64,000 nucleotides of DNA. Origin: Thermolongibacillus altinsuensis. Lineage in GTDB: Bacteria > Bacillota > Bacilli > Bacillales > Anoxybacillaceae. Location: contig NZ_SLUL01000006.1 of the NCBI RefSeq assembly GCF_004341205.1, positions 62,001-126,000 on the forward strand, read 5' to 3'. Shown here piece by piece: positions 15,547 through 24,082 of this stretch. The position numbers were made by a program, and so were the translations under genes. Every line of letters starts with the position of its first letter. Within the stretch, counting starts at the first letter, position 1. The notes under the pieces were generated by a model, which ran no database searches, was not told where the DNA came from, and saw only the letters and a list, made by a program, of their open reading frames with translations.

Positions 15547-15819
15547 ATGACGATTTATGAATTTATTGGAAGAACCGATTTGGCCATGATCCGCTTTTCG
15601 ATTTCGCTACTAAATGAAATCGAAACAAAAATTATAAAGAAGCAGTTTATTTCGCAAAACCAAGCGTTAAACTACGCGAAAAAAAGAATCCATGGTTTCT
15701 TAAGACAAACCCATTTAAAAAGAGCGGTCATCGCTGTTTATAAATATGAGTTATATCTTTATATCAAACGTAAACTTTTACCGATCTTTCAAAAGTATAA
15801 TGTGTTGACGTGTGCATAA
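15547..15819 (+). CDS. Small basic hypothetical protein
   Basis: A 90-residue basic protein starting MTIYEFIGRTDLAMIRF, rich in Lys, Ile and Tyr, with no clear signal peptide. ATG at 15547 follows AAGGAGGG. The middle is helical and Lys-rich (KRIHGFLRQTHLKRAVIAVY). It is not recognised. It converges on yodJ with no spacer. Confidence 0.6.
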   Translation: MTIYEFIGRTDLAMIRFSISLLNEIETKIIKKQFISQNQALNYAKKRIHGFLRQTHLKRAVIAVYKYELYLYIKRKLLPIFQKYNVLTCA

Positions 15820-15820
15820 T

Positions 15821-16627
15821 CTACACTTTTTTCACGATTTGGAAATATTCTTCAAGCGTAATTCTTTTTTCAAAAATGACTTTGGCTGCTTTTTTGCCAA
15901 CATATCGTAAATGCCAAGGTTCATACTGGTATCCTGTAATTCCTTCTTTTCCTTTCGGGTAGCGAATGATAAAACCAAATTCATGAGCATGTTCAGCTAC
16001 CCATTTTCCCTCTTTCGTTTCTCCGAATGCTTGCGTAATCTCATACTGTACACTTGGGCTTGTAATATCAACCGCCAAACCTGTTTGATGCTCACTTCTC
16101 CCTGGAATCGCTACCGCCATGACCGCTTTGTCTTTTCCTACCCGATTCACTTCTGCATCGAACAAGGCTTTTTGGCGTTCATATGATCGATAGCCAGATA
16201 CCGCATATAAAAAAATTTGCTCTTCTTTCGCTTTCGCAAACATTTCTTCAAGGGCTTTGGCTGCTTCCGCACGCATATAACGTTTTTCGACATTCGTTTC
16301 TGCAAACGTAAACGGAACATTTGGGATGACCAAATCGTTCGGCTTATAGTTCGCAGGCAAGCTTTGTTCTTTATTCACTAAAGCTAAAATATTCTCTGGG
16401 TTCACAATCACTTTGATTCCATTTTGCACTTCTATTTGGTTCCAAAACTTTTCTTCTAGCAAAAGTTCAGAAGGAGTTTCATTGACTGTTTTTTCCTGTG
16501 GGTTCACTTGTTCTTCCTGCGGTGTCACTTTTGTTTCTTGTTTTTGAGCGATTGGATGTGCCGATGAGGAACGATCACATCCACTTACATACACGATCAT
16601 CGCTAAAATAAGCATCCATTTTTTCAT
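15821..16627 (-). CDS. yodJ: M15B carboxypeptidase lipoprotein (YodJ/LdcB-like)
   Basis: A 268-residue lipoprotein. The signal peptide ends in a YVSGC lipobox, then a Gln/Glu/Pro-rich linker. The VanY-type domain (about 80-265) shows SGYRSYERQ, SEHQTGLAVDI and EPWHLRYVG, which supply the zinc ligands (His, Asp, His) and catalytic residues. It trims D-Ala or L,D-linked residues from peptidoglycan stem peptides outside the membrane. ATG 16627 is seven bases from AGGTGA. It lies beside deoD as in B. subtilis. Confidence 0.9.
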   Translation of the reverse strand: MKKWMLILAMIVYVSGCDRSSSAHPIAQKQETKVTPQEEQVNPQEKTVNETPSELLLEEKFWNQIEVQNGIKVIVNPENILALVNKEQSLPANYKPNDLVIPNVPFTFAETNVEKRYMRAEAAKALEEMFAKAKEEQIFLYAVSGYRSYERQKALFDAEVNRVGKDKAVMAVAIPGRSEHQTGLAVDITSPSVQYEITQAFGETKEGKWVAEHAHEFGFIIRYPKGKEGITGYQYEPWHLRYVGKKAAKVIFEKRITLEEYFQIVKKV

Positions 16628-16655
16628 TTCCATTCACCTAACTTTTAAACATAAG

Positions 16656-16686
16656 GAAGCTCCTCGGAATTTTGCCAAGGAGCTTC
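16656..16686 (-). terminator. Terminator of deoD
   Basis: Stem GAAGCTCCT/AGGAGCTTC around CGG...CCA. On the minus strand its exit flank is only weakly T-rich. Confidence 0.6.
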
Positions 16687-16693
16687 TTTATTT

Positions 16694-17398
16694 TTACTGT
16701 TGGATCGCCGTTTCTAACGCCAGTTCGATCATTTCATTAAATGTCGTTTGACGTTCTTGCGCTGTTGTTTCTTCACCAGTTAAAATATGGTCGCTTACCG
16801 TTAAGACGGTGAGTGCTTTACGTCCAAATTTTGCAGCTAATGTATAAAGAGCGGCTGTCTCCATTTCAACAGCTAAAATGCCGTAACGCGCCCATTTTTC
16901 CCAATCCGCATTATCATTATAGAACATGTCAGCCGTAAACACGTTTCCGACCTTTAAATCTAATCCTTTTGCAGTTCCGATATCGTACGCTTTCTTCAAT
17001 AATTCAAAGTTTGCCGTCGGTGCGTAGTCAATTCCACCAAATGTTAAACGATTGATCTGTGAATCCGTTGAAGCACTCATCGCTAAAATGACATCACGTA
17101 CTTTCACGTCTTTTTGAATCGCACCGCACGTACCAACGCGAATTAATGTTTGTACATTGTAGCTTTGCATTAATTCTGTAATGTAGATGGAGATGGAAGG
17201 AACACCCATTCCTGTTCCTTGTACCGAGATGCGATGCCCCTTATATGTACCAGTAAATCCAAGCATTCCGCGAACGTTATTATAGCAAGTAGCCCCTTCT
17301 AAAAACGTTTCCGCAATATATTTAGCGCGAAGAGGGTCGCCTGGAAGTAAAATTTTATCAGCAATTTCATGTTCTTTTGCTTCGATATGAATGCTCAT
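16694..17398 (-). CDS. deoD: Purine nucleoside phosphorylase DeoD
   Basis: A 234-residue enzyme that cleaves purine (deoxy)nucleosides with phosphate to the free base and (deoxy)ribose-1-phosphate. Signatures are [13 protein letters not shown] near residue 20, the family pattern [18 protein letters not shown], and [13 protein letters not shown] near 180 with the catalytic Asp in VSDHI. The start is ATG 17398 behind AAAGGAGG; the upstream ten codons lack a ribosome site. The length matches hexameric bacterial PNP (about 233). Confidence 0.95.
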   Translation of the reverse strand: MSIHIEAKEHEIADKILLPGDPLRAKYIAETFLEGATCYNNVRGMLGFTGTYKGHRISVQGTGMGVPSISIYITELMQSYNVQTLIRVGTCGAIQKDVKVRDVILAMSASTDSQINRLTFGGIDYAPTANFELLKKAYDIGTAKGLDLKVGNVFTADMFYNDNADWEKWARYGILAVEMETAALYTLAAKFGRKALTVLTVSDHILTGEETTAQERQTTFNEMIELALETAIQQ

Positions 17399-17487
17399 AT
17401 AAATCCTCCTTTGAAATGTGTGCTGCATATATACTATAACACACTACTATCATTCGCTAAAGCTTTCTTTTTCATGTGTAAAAAAGA

Positions 17488-17509
17488 AAAGAGGAGCATC
17501 CTCCTCTTT
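17488..17509 (-). terminator. Terminator of the membrane-protein gene
   Basis: Stem AAAGAGGAG/CTCCTCTTT followed on the minus strand by a T-rich run. Confidence 0.7.
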
Positions 17510-17886
17510 CACGACGTTTTTTTATAATGCTTCATCGCTAAATATTTTGGTTTAATGTATAGAACTTTTTTGTCTTCGCTTATCGTATATTTCTTTTTTG
17601 TTCGCTCATATTGTTCATACAACAAGTAGCATACGACATACACAGGAAGAAGGCATTCTAATGAAGCGAGATAAACAATATAAAACGACTGGGAATTCGT
17701 TTCAAACATCCCGCTAAAAATATAATAAGAGCTTGCAATCACGACATTTGTTATACAGATATTAGCGAAATGTAACAAAAAAATTTTCTTTCTTTTACCG
17801 ATCGCTCGCTCGAGTTCAAATTTCACAAATAGCGATGCGAAAATGGCGATGATTCCAATTACTGCAGAAACGATAAGCGCGAACAT
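17509..17886 (-). CDS. Hypothetical membrane protein
   Basis: A 125-residue protein with about three hydrophobic segments (MFALIVSAVIGIIAIFASLFV first) and a Lys/Tyr-rich cytoplasmic tail. ATG 17886 follows GGGGGAG. No family is recognised. It lies upstream of deoD with about 110 bases between, and has its own terminator. Confidence 0.65.
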   Translation of the reverse strand: MFALIVSAVIGIIAIFASLFVKFELERAIGKRKKIFLLHFANICITNVVIASSYYIFSGMFETNSQSFYIVYLASLECLLPVYVVCYLLYEQYERTKKKYTISEDKKVLYIKPKYLAMKHYKKTS

Positions 17887-17970
17887 GAAAAACTCCCCCG
17901 CTCCCGTACACATATTTTTTTATATTTTAGATTAATTTAATAACGAAGGTGATGAAAAGGAGGATCAACC

Positions 17971-18096
17971 ATGGGAAAGAAACATCGAAGTCGCATTAAT
18001 AGTCCAAAGAAAAACAATCATATTCCCAAAGAAGCGTTAATCGCTGAAGAAGAAGCACATGGTAAAGAAGATTCAGCTGACAAACGAAAAAAATAA
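17971..18096 (+). CDS. Small charged hypothetical protein (41 residues)
   Basis: It starts at ATG 17971, nine bases after AAAGGAGG, and ends at TAA 18096 before a good terminator. The sequence is very hydrophilic: MGKKHRSRINSPKKNNH, then an acidic middle and a KRKK end. Size and composition resemble minor small acid-soluble spore proteins, but I cannot match a named family. Confidence 0.65.
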   Translation: MGKKHRSRINSPKKNNHIPKEALIAEEEAHGKEDSADKRKK

Positions 18097-18107
18097 TGAA
18101 AATTGAT

Positions 18108-18137
18108 AAAACCCCTTTGTTCGCACAAGGGGGTTTT
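18108..18137 (+). terminator. Terminator of the 41-residue gene
   Basis: Stem AAAACCCCTTTG/CAAGGGGGTTTT with one G-T pair, then T5. Confidence 0.75.
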
Positions 18138-18162
18138 TATAAAAAATATATATTACTTCACC

Positions 18163-18195
18163 TTGTGCTATTTGTCTATATAAAATATAGCACAA
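18163..18195. repeat. Short inverted repeat
   Basis: TTGTGCTAT (18163-18171) and ATAGCACAA (18187-18195) are exact complements 15 bases apart. There is no T run, so it is not a typical terminator. It lies just past the end of yodL. Confidence 0.4.
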
Positions 18196-18223
18196 TTTTG
18201 TGAACATTTGAAGACATATTTAA

Positions 18224-18541
18224 CTAACGAAGATGAATGCGGTGAATTTTCTCCCATCCATCTGGGCATAATCGGTAGCAAAACTGTCCATTTCTTCCCT
18301 CATCGATCAATAAGATATCTCCTGTTCCCATGTAGCGAGCCGTATAATCTTTCGGAACTAAGTCTGGAACATTAAACATTCGATACACTTCCGCTAACAC
18401 ATCATCATGATCTTCGCCAACAACCGTTAATCGATAAACTTGTTTATATCCTTTCGTTTGACCAAATTGCGGTGTTTGAAAAATGGTGACATCATAACAT
18501 TGTTCATTTTTTAAAATCTTCCCCATCAACGCTCGAATCAT
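18224..18541 (-). CDS. yodL: YodL-family protein
   Basis: A 105-residue cytoplasmic protein. The central GYKQVYRLTVVGEDHDDVLAEVYRMFN and ARYMGTGDILLIDEGR are the hallmark of B. subtilis YodL and related domains. Overproduced YodL affects cell shape in B. subtilis through MreB (established for that homologue); here this is inference. ATG 18541 is eight bases after AAGGAG, and the eleven codons before it lack a ribosome site. It sits near deoD and yozD as in B. subtilis. Confidence 0.85.
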   Translation of the reverse strand: MIRALMGKILKNEQCYDVTIFQTPQFGQTKGYKQVYRLTVVGEDHDDVLAEVYRMFNVPDLVPKDYTARYMGTGDILLIDEGRNGQFCYRLCPDGWEKIHRIHLR

Positions 18542-18665
18542 CCTATCCACTCCTTGCTCCTTTTTCTTGATCATTCATATTTGCTTTTCGCTTTGTCGAT
18601 TCCTTTAGCAAATTTTTTGTTGTTTTGTCGAGCGGATGTAAATTCAACCGATGATCTATAAAAAA

Positions 18666-18688
18666 GATTGAGCGATCACCGCTCAATC
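18666..18688 (-). terminator. Terminator of spo0M
   Basis: Stem GATTGAGCG/CGCTCAATC followed on the minus strand by T5. Confidence 0.75.
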
Positions 18689-18698
18689 CCTTCATTGT

Positions 18699-19469
18699 TT
18701 AGCAATATTTTCGGATGACAGAGGCTAGTTTCTGTTCCATCACCGGCATATCGTTTTGATAAACTTTCATTCGCACAAATGTTTCATCTAAATCAAGCGC
18801 TTCAGCAAATAAACTAACTAAACCGCGAGCGCGACGATCGATTTGAATCAGCATCTCGACCTCTTCATGCGAATGCGGGAAAAACATAATTTCAACTTCA
18901 TCCAATTTGCTACGAAATTCCCCGCTTATTGGCACAAACTCAAATTCCTGTATAAAAGGAAGGCGTTTACGTAAATGATAAGAAGCTTCTTTACATTCTG
19001 CTTCTCTTAAACGAAAACCAAGTCGATCCATTGCCGTAAACACGGCATTCATAAGCGGAAACGGTTGAATGTGAACGTAGTCGCTATCTGTTGGATCGAT
19101 TGCATTTTTGATATCTAGTCCCGTATGAAGCCAAACCCTTGTTCTTCCGACCGTTAAAGGAGTATCTGCTGGCAGTTGAACCGAAAACGGAATTTCTTTT
19201 CTTTCTCCAATCCCAATCGTGAATGGATCAGACAACTTCCATTTTTCAACAATCGCTTGTTTTGTTACTTTGCGATCATCAACTTCTTTTACATACGTTG
19301 CACAAAGAGATAAATAGATATCGTCGATCGTTTGTTCTACATTTCCGCCTACAATTTCAACAACCCCTTTTAACGGATCTCCGGCTGTTAATCTTGACTC
19401 ATATAGTTTCGTATCTACTTTTGCCGCACCAATTCCGACACTTGCCAACATTTTGTTAAACAAAGACAT
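18699..19469 (-). CDS. spo0M: Sporulation-control protein Spo0M
   Basis: A 256-residue protein beginning MSLFNKMLASVGIGAAKVD, the diagnostic Spo0M N-terminus. The rest is an arrestin-like beta sandwich (RLTAGDPLKGVVEIVGG, FSVQLPADTPLT). Spo0M influences early sporulation and cell division in B. subtilis; its partners are not settled. ATG 19469 follows GGAGGGTG; the 21 codons upstream in frame have no ribosome site and are Cys/Val-rich noise. Confidence 0.92.
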   Translation of the reverse strand: MSLFNKMLASVGIGAAKVDTKLYESRLTAGDPLKGVVEIVGGNVEQTIDDIYLSLCATYVKEVDDRKVTKQAIVEKWKLSDPFTIGIGERKEIPFSVQLPADTPLTVGRTRVWLHTGLDIKNAIDPTDSDYVHIQPFPLMNAVFTAMDRLGFRLREAECKEASYHLRKRLPFIQEFEFVPISGEFRSKLDEVEIMFFPHSHEEVEMLIQIDRRARGLVSLFAEALDLDETFVRMKVYQNDMPVMEQKLASVIRKYC

Positions 19470-19552
19470 ATTTGCACCCTCCATTTCACTTGATAAACAT
19501 ACTACTCTTATGCATACGAATAGAACAAACAAAAAGTTTCAAAACATTAAAA

Positions 19553-19575
19553 AAACGACGGTTTATCCGTCGTTT
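19553..19575 (-). terminator. Terminator of yozD
   Basis: Stem AAACGACGG/CCGTCGTTT followed on the minus strand by T-rich sequence. Confidence 0.7.
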
Positions 19576-19750
19576 ATTCGTCTTCATTCATTTCTTCGTC
19601 AATAATACACTTTTCAATTAAATAATCAAATGTAATATCAGCGAGCTCCTCTAATTCCGCTTCCGTAGGCGCAAAACCACGGCGAACTAGTTCATTGTAA
19701 AAGAACTCCGCAATTTCTTCCGTATCAATCACTACTTCAATTTCTTTCAC
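19574..19750 (-). CDS. yozD: YozD-family small acidic protein
   Basis: A 58-residue protein starting at GTG 19750, seven bases after AAGGGGG. It reads MKEIEVVIDTEEIAEFFYNE and ends in an acidic DEEMNEDE tail; length and sequence match B. subtilis YozD. It has no motif that reveals a function. The longer frame to 19834 has no ribosome site. Confidence 0.85.
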   Translation of the reverse strand: MKEIEVVIDTEEIAEFFYNELVRRGFAPTEAELEELADITFDYLIEKCIIDEEMNEDE

Positions 19751-19885
19751 AACATCGCCCCCTTTATATTGTTTTATGTTGAAGATCATCCATTTATGCC
19801 AAATGTTTTTTTCGTTTTTATGTATATTTCCCAACGAACAACCATACCTCTAAAGTAAAAGACGATAAAATGGAGGATTTTCAAA

Positions 19886-20008
19886 ATGAATGAAAACGAA
19901 CAAATCGACGTTTGGATGGAAACGGTCACGAATAGATTGTTTACAATCATTGTTTTCTTTGGCATTCCTTACTTTTTATATGTTTTTGTACAATTTCTCA
20001 ATTTGTAA
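19886..20008 (+). CDS. Small single-span membrane peptide (40 residues)
   Basis: It starts at ATG 19886 behind TGGAGGA and ends at TAA 20008. An acidic N-terminus (MNENEQIDVWMETVTN) is followed by one strongly hydrophobic helix (TIIVFFGIPYFLYVFVQFL). It is not recognised. The frame ends one base before the stop of the converging 65-residue gene. Confidence 0.55.
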   Translation: MNENEQIDVWMETVTNRLFTIIVFFGIPYFLYVFVQFLNL

Positions 20009-20009
20009 A

Positions 20010-20207
20010 TCATTCGCGCCGTTTCCGTTTCGTCAGCTTCTCTAAATGGCGAACCGCAAGTTCCATAACCCGTTTATATTCTTCATCACCAAACCATTCA
20101 TACAACCATTTATAATCGTTATAAACATCTAACAATCCATCAATAATTTCTTTCTTTTCTCGCTTTAGTTGCAGTTGTTCTTGTTCTAATTTTCGAAATG
20201 GATTCAT
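20010..20207 (-). CDS. Small basic hypothetical protein
   Basis: A 65-residue helical protein with a Glu/Gln/Lys-rich N-terminus (MNPFRKLEQEQLQLKREKK) and a YKWLYEWFGDEEYKRV middle, ending in basic KRKRRE. It is probably coiled-coil. There is no known family. It sits downstream of bioB after the biotin-gene terminator. Confidence 0.6.
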   Translation of the reverse strand: MNPFRKLEQEQLQLKREKKEIIDGLLDVYNDYKWLYEWFGDEEYKRVMELAVRHLEKLTKRKRRE

Positions 20208-20261
20208 CCTTTTGTTTCACTCCAGCCAACAGATGATGTGTACATATTATATGCGAATGAA

Positions 20262-20290
20262 AAAGAGCCGACACCAAAAGTCGGCTCTTT
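20262..20290 (-). terminator. Terminator of bioB
   Basis: Stem AAAGAGCCGAC/GTCGGCTCTTT, loop of 7. Confidence 0.8.
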
Positions 20291-20292
20291 AT

Positions 20293-21282
20293 CTAGAGTG
20301 CATAGACAGATGGAGCAAAATCAATCTCAAATCCTAAATCCTCAAGCATTTTATAATCCTCTGATTTTTCTTGCCCCGCCGTTGTTAAGTAATCGCCTAC
20401 AAAAATCGAATTAGCTGCATATAATCCAAGCGGTTGTAAACTGCGCAAATTTACTTCACGGCCGCCTGAAATACGAATTTCTTTTGTTGGATTGATGTAG
20501 CGAAACAAAGCGAGCACTTTCAAACAGTAGCGTGGATTTAATTCGTTCGTGCCAGCGAGCGGAGTACCATCGATCGCATGCAAAAAATTAACAGGGATTG
20601 AATCCGCATCAAGCGCCTTCAAACTTCGCGCCATGGCGATGACATCTTGTTTCGTCTCTTTCATTCCAACAATGACGCCGGAACACGGAGAAATTCCTGC
20701 TTCTTTCACCGTTTCAACCGTGCGTACGCGATCATCATATGTATGTGATGTCGTGATGTTCGGATGATGTTCTTTCGAAGTGTTGATGTTGTGATTATAG
20801 CGATCCACCCCTGCTTCTTTTAAGCGAAGTGCTTGTTCTGGCTTCAAAATCCCTAAACAAGCACATATTTTTAATCCGTATTTTTCTTTAATTTCTTTGA
20901 CAGCTGAAACAACTGTATCGATTTCTTTTTCGCTAGGGCTTCTTCCGCTAGCAACGATACAGTAAGTGCCGATTTTCGATTGATACGCTCGTTCTGCTCC
21001 GCGCAACAGCGTTTCTTTGTCGACCATTTTGTACGTTTGAACAGGAGCGCTTGAAACCGCTGATTGTGAACAATATCCGCAGTTTTCTGGGCATAATCCT
21101 GATTTCGCATTCATAATCATATTTAGTTTTACTTTATTTCCGTAATACTTTTTACGAATTCGATAAGCTCCTTGCATTAATAACAACAATTCGTCATCTG
21201 GACAGTCTAAAATTGCTTCTGCTTCCTCATTTGTAATCTCTTCACCTAATAAGACGCGATCAGCCAACGCTAACCAATCCAT
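20293..21282 (-). CDS. bioB: Biotin synthase
   Basis: A 329-residue radical-SAM enzyme that inserts sulfur into dethiobiotin. The radical-SAM cluster motif is CPENCGYC (Cys64, Cys68, Cys71). YNHNINTS and SGVIVGM, and the Arg-containing EIRISGGREVNLR that helps hold the second cluster, are all present. ATG 21282 follows AAAGGGGGAGAAGG. bioB stands alone here, without bioA, bioD or bioF, so the rest of the pathway must lie elsewhere. A BirA-type operator overlaps its promoter. Confidence 0.96.
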   Translation of the reverse strand: MDWLALADRVLLGEEITNEEAEAILDCPDDELLLLMQGAYRIRKKYYGNKVKLNMIMNAKSGLCPENCGYCSQSAVSSAPVQTYKMVDKETLLRGAERAYQSKIGTYCIVASGRSPSEKEIDTVVSAVKEIKEKYGLKICACLGILKPEQALRLKEAGVDRYNHNINTSKEHHPNITTSHTYDDRVRTVETVKEAGISPCSGVIVGMKETKQDVIAMARSLKALDADSIPVNFLHAIDGTPLAGTNELNPRYCLKVLALFRYINPTKEIRISGGREVNLRSLQPLGLYAANSIFVGDYLTTAGQEKSEDYKMLEDLGFEIDFAPSVYAL

Positions 21283-21309
21283 CCTTCTCCCCCTTTACTT
21301 ATTATTACC

Positions 21310-21365
21310 AATAATCGTATGCGATCAAGTTATTTATGTCAACATTATTTTTTAAAAAGTTAACA
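21310..21365 (-). promoter_or_regulatory. BirA-type operator overlapping the bioB promoter
   Basis: TGTCAAC (21337-21343) and GTTAACA (21359-21365) form an inverted repeat over a 15-base spacer, the spacing of bacterial BirA operators. On the minus strand, TTGACA inside the downstream arm serves as -35, and TACGAT 17 bases later as -10. Bound biotin-BirA would block RNA polymerase. Confidence 0.8.
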
Positions 21366-21368
21366 AAA

Positions 21369-21395
21369 AGCAGCGGCATTTATGATGCCGCTGCT
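21369..21395 (-). terminator. Terminator of the FAD dehydrogenase gene
   Basis: Stem AGCAGCGGCAT/ATGCCGCTGCT, loop TTATG. It ends three bases before the BirA operator. Confidence 0.8.
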
Positions 21396-22837
21396 CTTAC
21401 TTTTGTTAATTTTTCGACAATGTCTCTTGCAATCCAAACGCCGCACGCACTTGCTTGAGCAAGACCGCGCGTAATTCCTGCTCCATCTCCTCCGACATAC
21501 AGACCTGAAATCTCTGTTTCAAAACGATCATTTAACTTTGGACGAGCCGAATAAAATTTCGCTTCCACTCCATAGAAAAGTGTATGTTCAGAAGCAATTC
21601 CCGGTGTCACATGATTAAGAGCTTCTGTCATCTCAATCAAGCTTTTCATCGTATTATACGGAAGAACTAACCCTAAATCGCCAGGAACCGCTTCCTTCAA
21701 TGTTGGTTCAATAAATCCTTCTTTAATTCGTTTTGCAGTCGAACGTCTGCCTTTTAAAATATCACCGTATTTTTGTACAATAATTCCCCCGTTTGATAAC
21801 GCATTCGCAAGACGCGAAATTTCATGAGCATATTCATTCGGTTTGTCAAATGGGTCCGAAAATTTATGGGAAACAAGGAGAGCAAAGTTTGTGTTATTGC
21901 TTCCGAGCTTTGGATCTTTATAAGCATGGCCGTTGGCAAGCATAATTCCCGAATGATTTTCAACAACAACATGGCCTGATGGATTGCTGCAAAATGTACG
22001 TACTTGCGTGCCGACCGATGTATTAAAAATAAATTTCCCCTCATATAAATGTTCATTAATTTCTTCCATCACAACGTTCGTTGTTTCAACTCGCACGCCG
22101 ATGTCTACTTGGTTGTTGATCATTTTTAAACCGCGTTTTTTTAATAGTTTTGTTAACCATGCGGAACCGTCACGCCCTGGCGCAATGACTACTTTCTGTG
22201 CGTAAATCGCTTCGCCATTTTTCAACTGAATTCCTTTCACTTCATGAACGCCGTCGATTTTTTCTGTGATCACATCATCGACTTCCGTTTTAAATACCAT
22301 ATCAATTCGCTCACGTAAATATTCATAAATACTTTTTAAAATTTCTAAATTCTGCTCGGTTCCGAGATGTCTCACTTGAGCACGTAACAACTTTAACCCA
22401 GCGGCATAGGCTCTTTTCTCAATTTCCCGAACTTTATCTGTTAATGGATCTGTAATGGTATTCGTTGCCCCGTGTTTTAAATTAATTTCATCGACATAAC
22501 GAATCAATTCAAGTACCTTTGAATCTGGTAAATAATCGGTCATCCAACCACCGAATTCACTTGTAATGTTAAATTTTCCATCAGAATAGGCTCCAGCCCC
22601 GCCGAATCCATTCGTGATTGAACAAGCTGGTAAACAACCAGCATAATCTTTTTTTCCCGCTGGAGGCGGACATTTTTCAATTCTTTTTTGAAGAATCGGA
22701 CAACTTCGTTTATAAATGTCATGCCCTTTATCGATTAACAGTACATTCGCTCCTGGCAGTTTTAACGTAAGTTCATAACAAGTAAAAATGCCAGCCGGAC
22801 CAGCGCCGACTACAATGACATCATATTGCTTTTTCAT
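21380..22837 (-). CDS. FAD-dependent dehydrogenase (COG2509 type)
   Basis: A 485-residue flavoprotein. The dinucleotide-binding motif is VVGAGPAGIFTCYEL at residues 8-22, and YVGGDGAGITRGLAQA near residue 455 is the C-terminal FAD contact. A Cys-rich stretch (RSCPILQKRIEKCPPP, then GCLPACSITNGFGGAGAYSDGKFN) is typical of this uncharacterised family. The substrate is unknown. ATG 22837 is behind GGGGGA; the 21 codons before it lack a ribosome site. Confidence 0.85.
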   Translation of the reverse strand: MKKQYDVIVVGAGPAGIFTCYELTLKLPGANVLLIDKGHDIYKRSCPILQKRIEKCPPPAGKKDYAGCLPACSITNGFGGAGAYSDGKFNITSEFGGWMTDYLPDSKVLELIRYVDEINLKHGATNTITDPLTDKVREIEKRAYAAGLKLLRAQVRHLGTEQNLEILKSIYEYLRERIDMVFKTEVDDVITEKIDGVHEVKGIQLKNGEAIYAQKVVIAPGRDGSAWLTKLLKKRGLKMINNQVDIGVRVETTNVVMEEINEHLYEGKFIFNTSVGTQVRTFCSNPSGHVVVENHSGIMLANGHAYKDPKLGSNNTNFALLVSHKFSDPFDKPNEYAHEISRLANALSNGGIIVQKYGDILKGRRSTAKRIKEGFIEPTLKEAVPGDLGLVLPYNTMKSLIEMTEALNHVTPGIASEHTLFYGVEAKFYSARPKLNDRFETEISGLYVGGDGAGITRGLAQASACGVWIARDIVEKLTKVRAAAS

Positions 22838-22962
22838 TGAAATCCCCCATCTTATTTTCTTTCCGAATGTTACTATACTAAATAATGGGAGATTAGTCAA
22901 TGAAAAAACGAACTTTTTTAAATAAAATAAAAAAAACGTTCGTCTTTAAAACGTTTAAAAAA

Positions 22963-22986
22963 ACGGATGAAGCTCTCTTCATCCGT
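22963..22986 (-). terminator. Terminator of corA
   Basis: Stem ACGGATGAAG/CTTCATCCGT followed on the minus strand by a T-rich run. Confidence 0.75.
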
Positions 22987-23922
22987 CTAAAAATATCGTT
23001 TTTTCCAAAAAATAAACGCTGTAATTCCTGATAGTGCAAGTGAGATACATAAGGCAACAATATAAGCATACGGTTGATCTTGATAAGGAATCGGTACGTT
23101 CATTCCGTAAAAGCTCGTTACCATCGTAGGGAACGATAGCACAATTGTAATCGCTGTTAAAAATTTCATTACCATGTTCAAATTGTTAGAAATAACAGAG
23201 GCGAACGCATCCATCATTCCGCTTAAAATGCTGCTGTACACCTCAGTCATTTCGATCGCTTGTTTATTTTCAATAATGACATCTTGCAACAAATCTTGAT
23301 CATCTTCGTACATGCGCAAATAATTTAGACGAAGCAATCGCTCCATCACAATGTTGTTTGCCTTTAATGATGTTGTAAAATAAACTAAACTTTTTTCTAA
23401 GCTTAATAATGAAAATAACTCTTTATTTTTCATTGATTGATGCAGCTGTTTTTCGATTTCGCTTGTTTTTCGATTGATTTGCTTTAAGTAGCGTAAATAA
23501 TAGGTGGCAATCATATATAACATTTGTAGCGCAAAGCGTGTTTTCATGTACGTATAGAAGTTTTTTACTTTATTTTTTGTAAATTCTTCGAAAATAGGGT
23601 TTTCTTGCAAACAAACAGTAATAAAGCATGTATTGGTAATAATCATTCCGATTGGGATCGTTTCATATGTTGGAATATTTCCTTCATCATACGTAATAAT
23701 CGGAATATCGACAATAATCAATACATGATTATCCTCTTTTTCAATGCGCGAACGCTCTTCATCATCAAGCGCATCTTTAATTGAATCAATCGGAATATTT
23801 AGATGGTCAGAAATATAACGAATTTCACTCTCCGTCGGAGCCACTAAATTAACCCAGCAACCGTTTTTAAGCTCTTGAATTTCTTCTAGCTTTCCATTTA
23901 CATCGGACAAATAAATGTTCAT
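22987..23922 (-). CDS. corA: CorA-family magnesium transporter
   Basis: A 311-residue Mg2+ (or Co2+/Ni2+) channel. A long cytoplasmic N-terminal domain is followed by two C-terminal helices, with the family motif YGMNVPIP at the end of the first and a Lys/Arg-rich tail. Two ATG codons in a row (23925, 23922) follow AGAGGGGGA at about ten bases; either may start the protein. The leader upstream is unusual: a short ORF and a hairpin that covers this ribosome site (see 23941-24097). Confidence 0.92.
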   Translation of the reverse strand: MNIYLSDVNGKLEEIQELKNGCWVNLVAPTESEIRYISDHLNIPIDSIKDALDDEERSRIEKEDNHVLIIVDIPIITYDEGNIPTYETIPIGMIITNTCFITVCLQENPIFEEFTKNKVKNFYTYMKTRFALQMLYMIATYYLRYLKQINRKTSEIEKQLHQSMKNKELFSLLSLEKSLVYFTTSLKANNIVMERLLRLNYLRMYEDDQDLLQDVIIENKQAIEMTEVYSSILSGMMDAFASVISNNLNMVMKFLTAITIVLSFPTMVTSFYGMNVPIPYQDQPYAYIVALCISLALSGITAFIFWKKRYF

Positions 23923-23937
23923 CATTTTTTTTCGATT

Positions 23938-24027
23938 CCCCCTCTTCTTAAAGAGGAGAGCACCGTTTTTTTGTCGTCGGAGCGTCAGTTTCGTTCCTGA
24001 GCGGCTCGTTCCGTCGCCAAAAAAACG
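23938..24027 (-). promoter_or_regulatory. Structured corA leader with ribosome-site hairpin
   Basis: On the minus strand CUCCUCUU pairs with AAGAGGGG (one U-G) around loop UAAG; the right arm is the corA ribosome site. Upstream, bases 23964-24027 form a long imperfect hairpin (CGTTTTTTTG.CG.CGG...). No T run follows either, so neither is a plain terminator. It does not show the conserved M-box sequence. Confidence 0.55.
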
Positions 24028-24082
24028 AGGCTACTTCCCCTATTATTCCTGGTTCTGGTTCATTCGAACTCGGCCTACTCAT
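23948..24082 (-). CDS. Candidate leader ORF upstream of corA (44 codons)
   Basis: From ATG 24082 to TAA 23948 the frame gives MSRPSSNEPEPGIIGEVASF and ends KKRCSPL; an in-frame GTG at 24097 would add five codons. AGAAAGGAG lies 14 bases before the ATG, further than ideal. The stop codon falls in the loop of the hairpin that hides the corA ribosome site, so translation to the end would open it. No homologue is recognised, and it may be only part of a structured leader. Confidence 0.35.
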   Translation of the reverse strand: MSRPSSNEPEPGIIGEVASFFWRRNEPLRNETDAPTTKKRCSPL

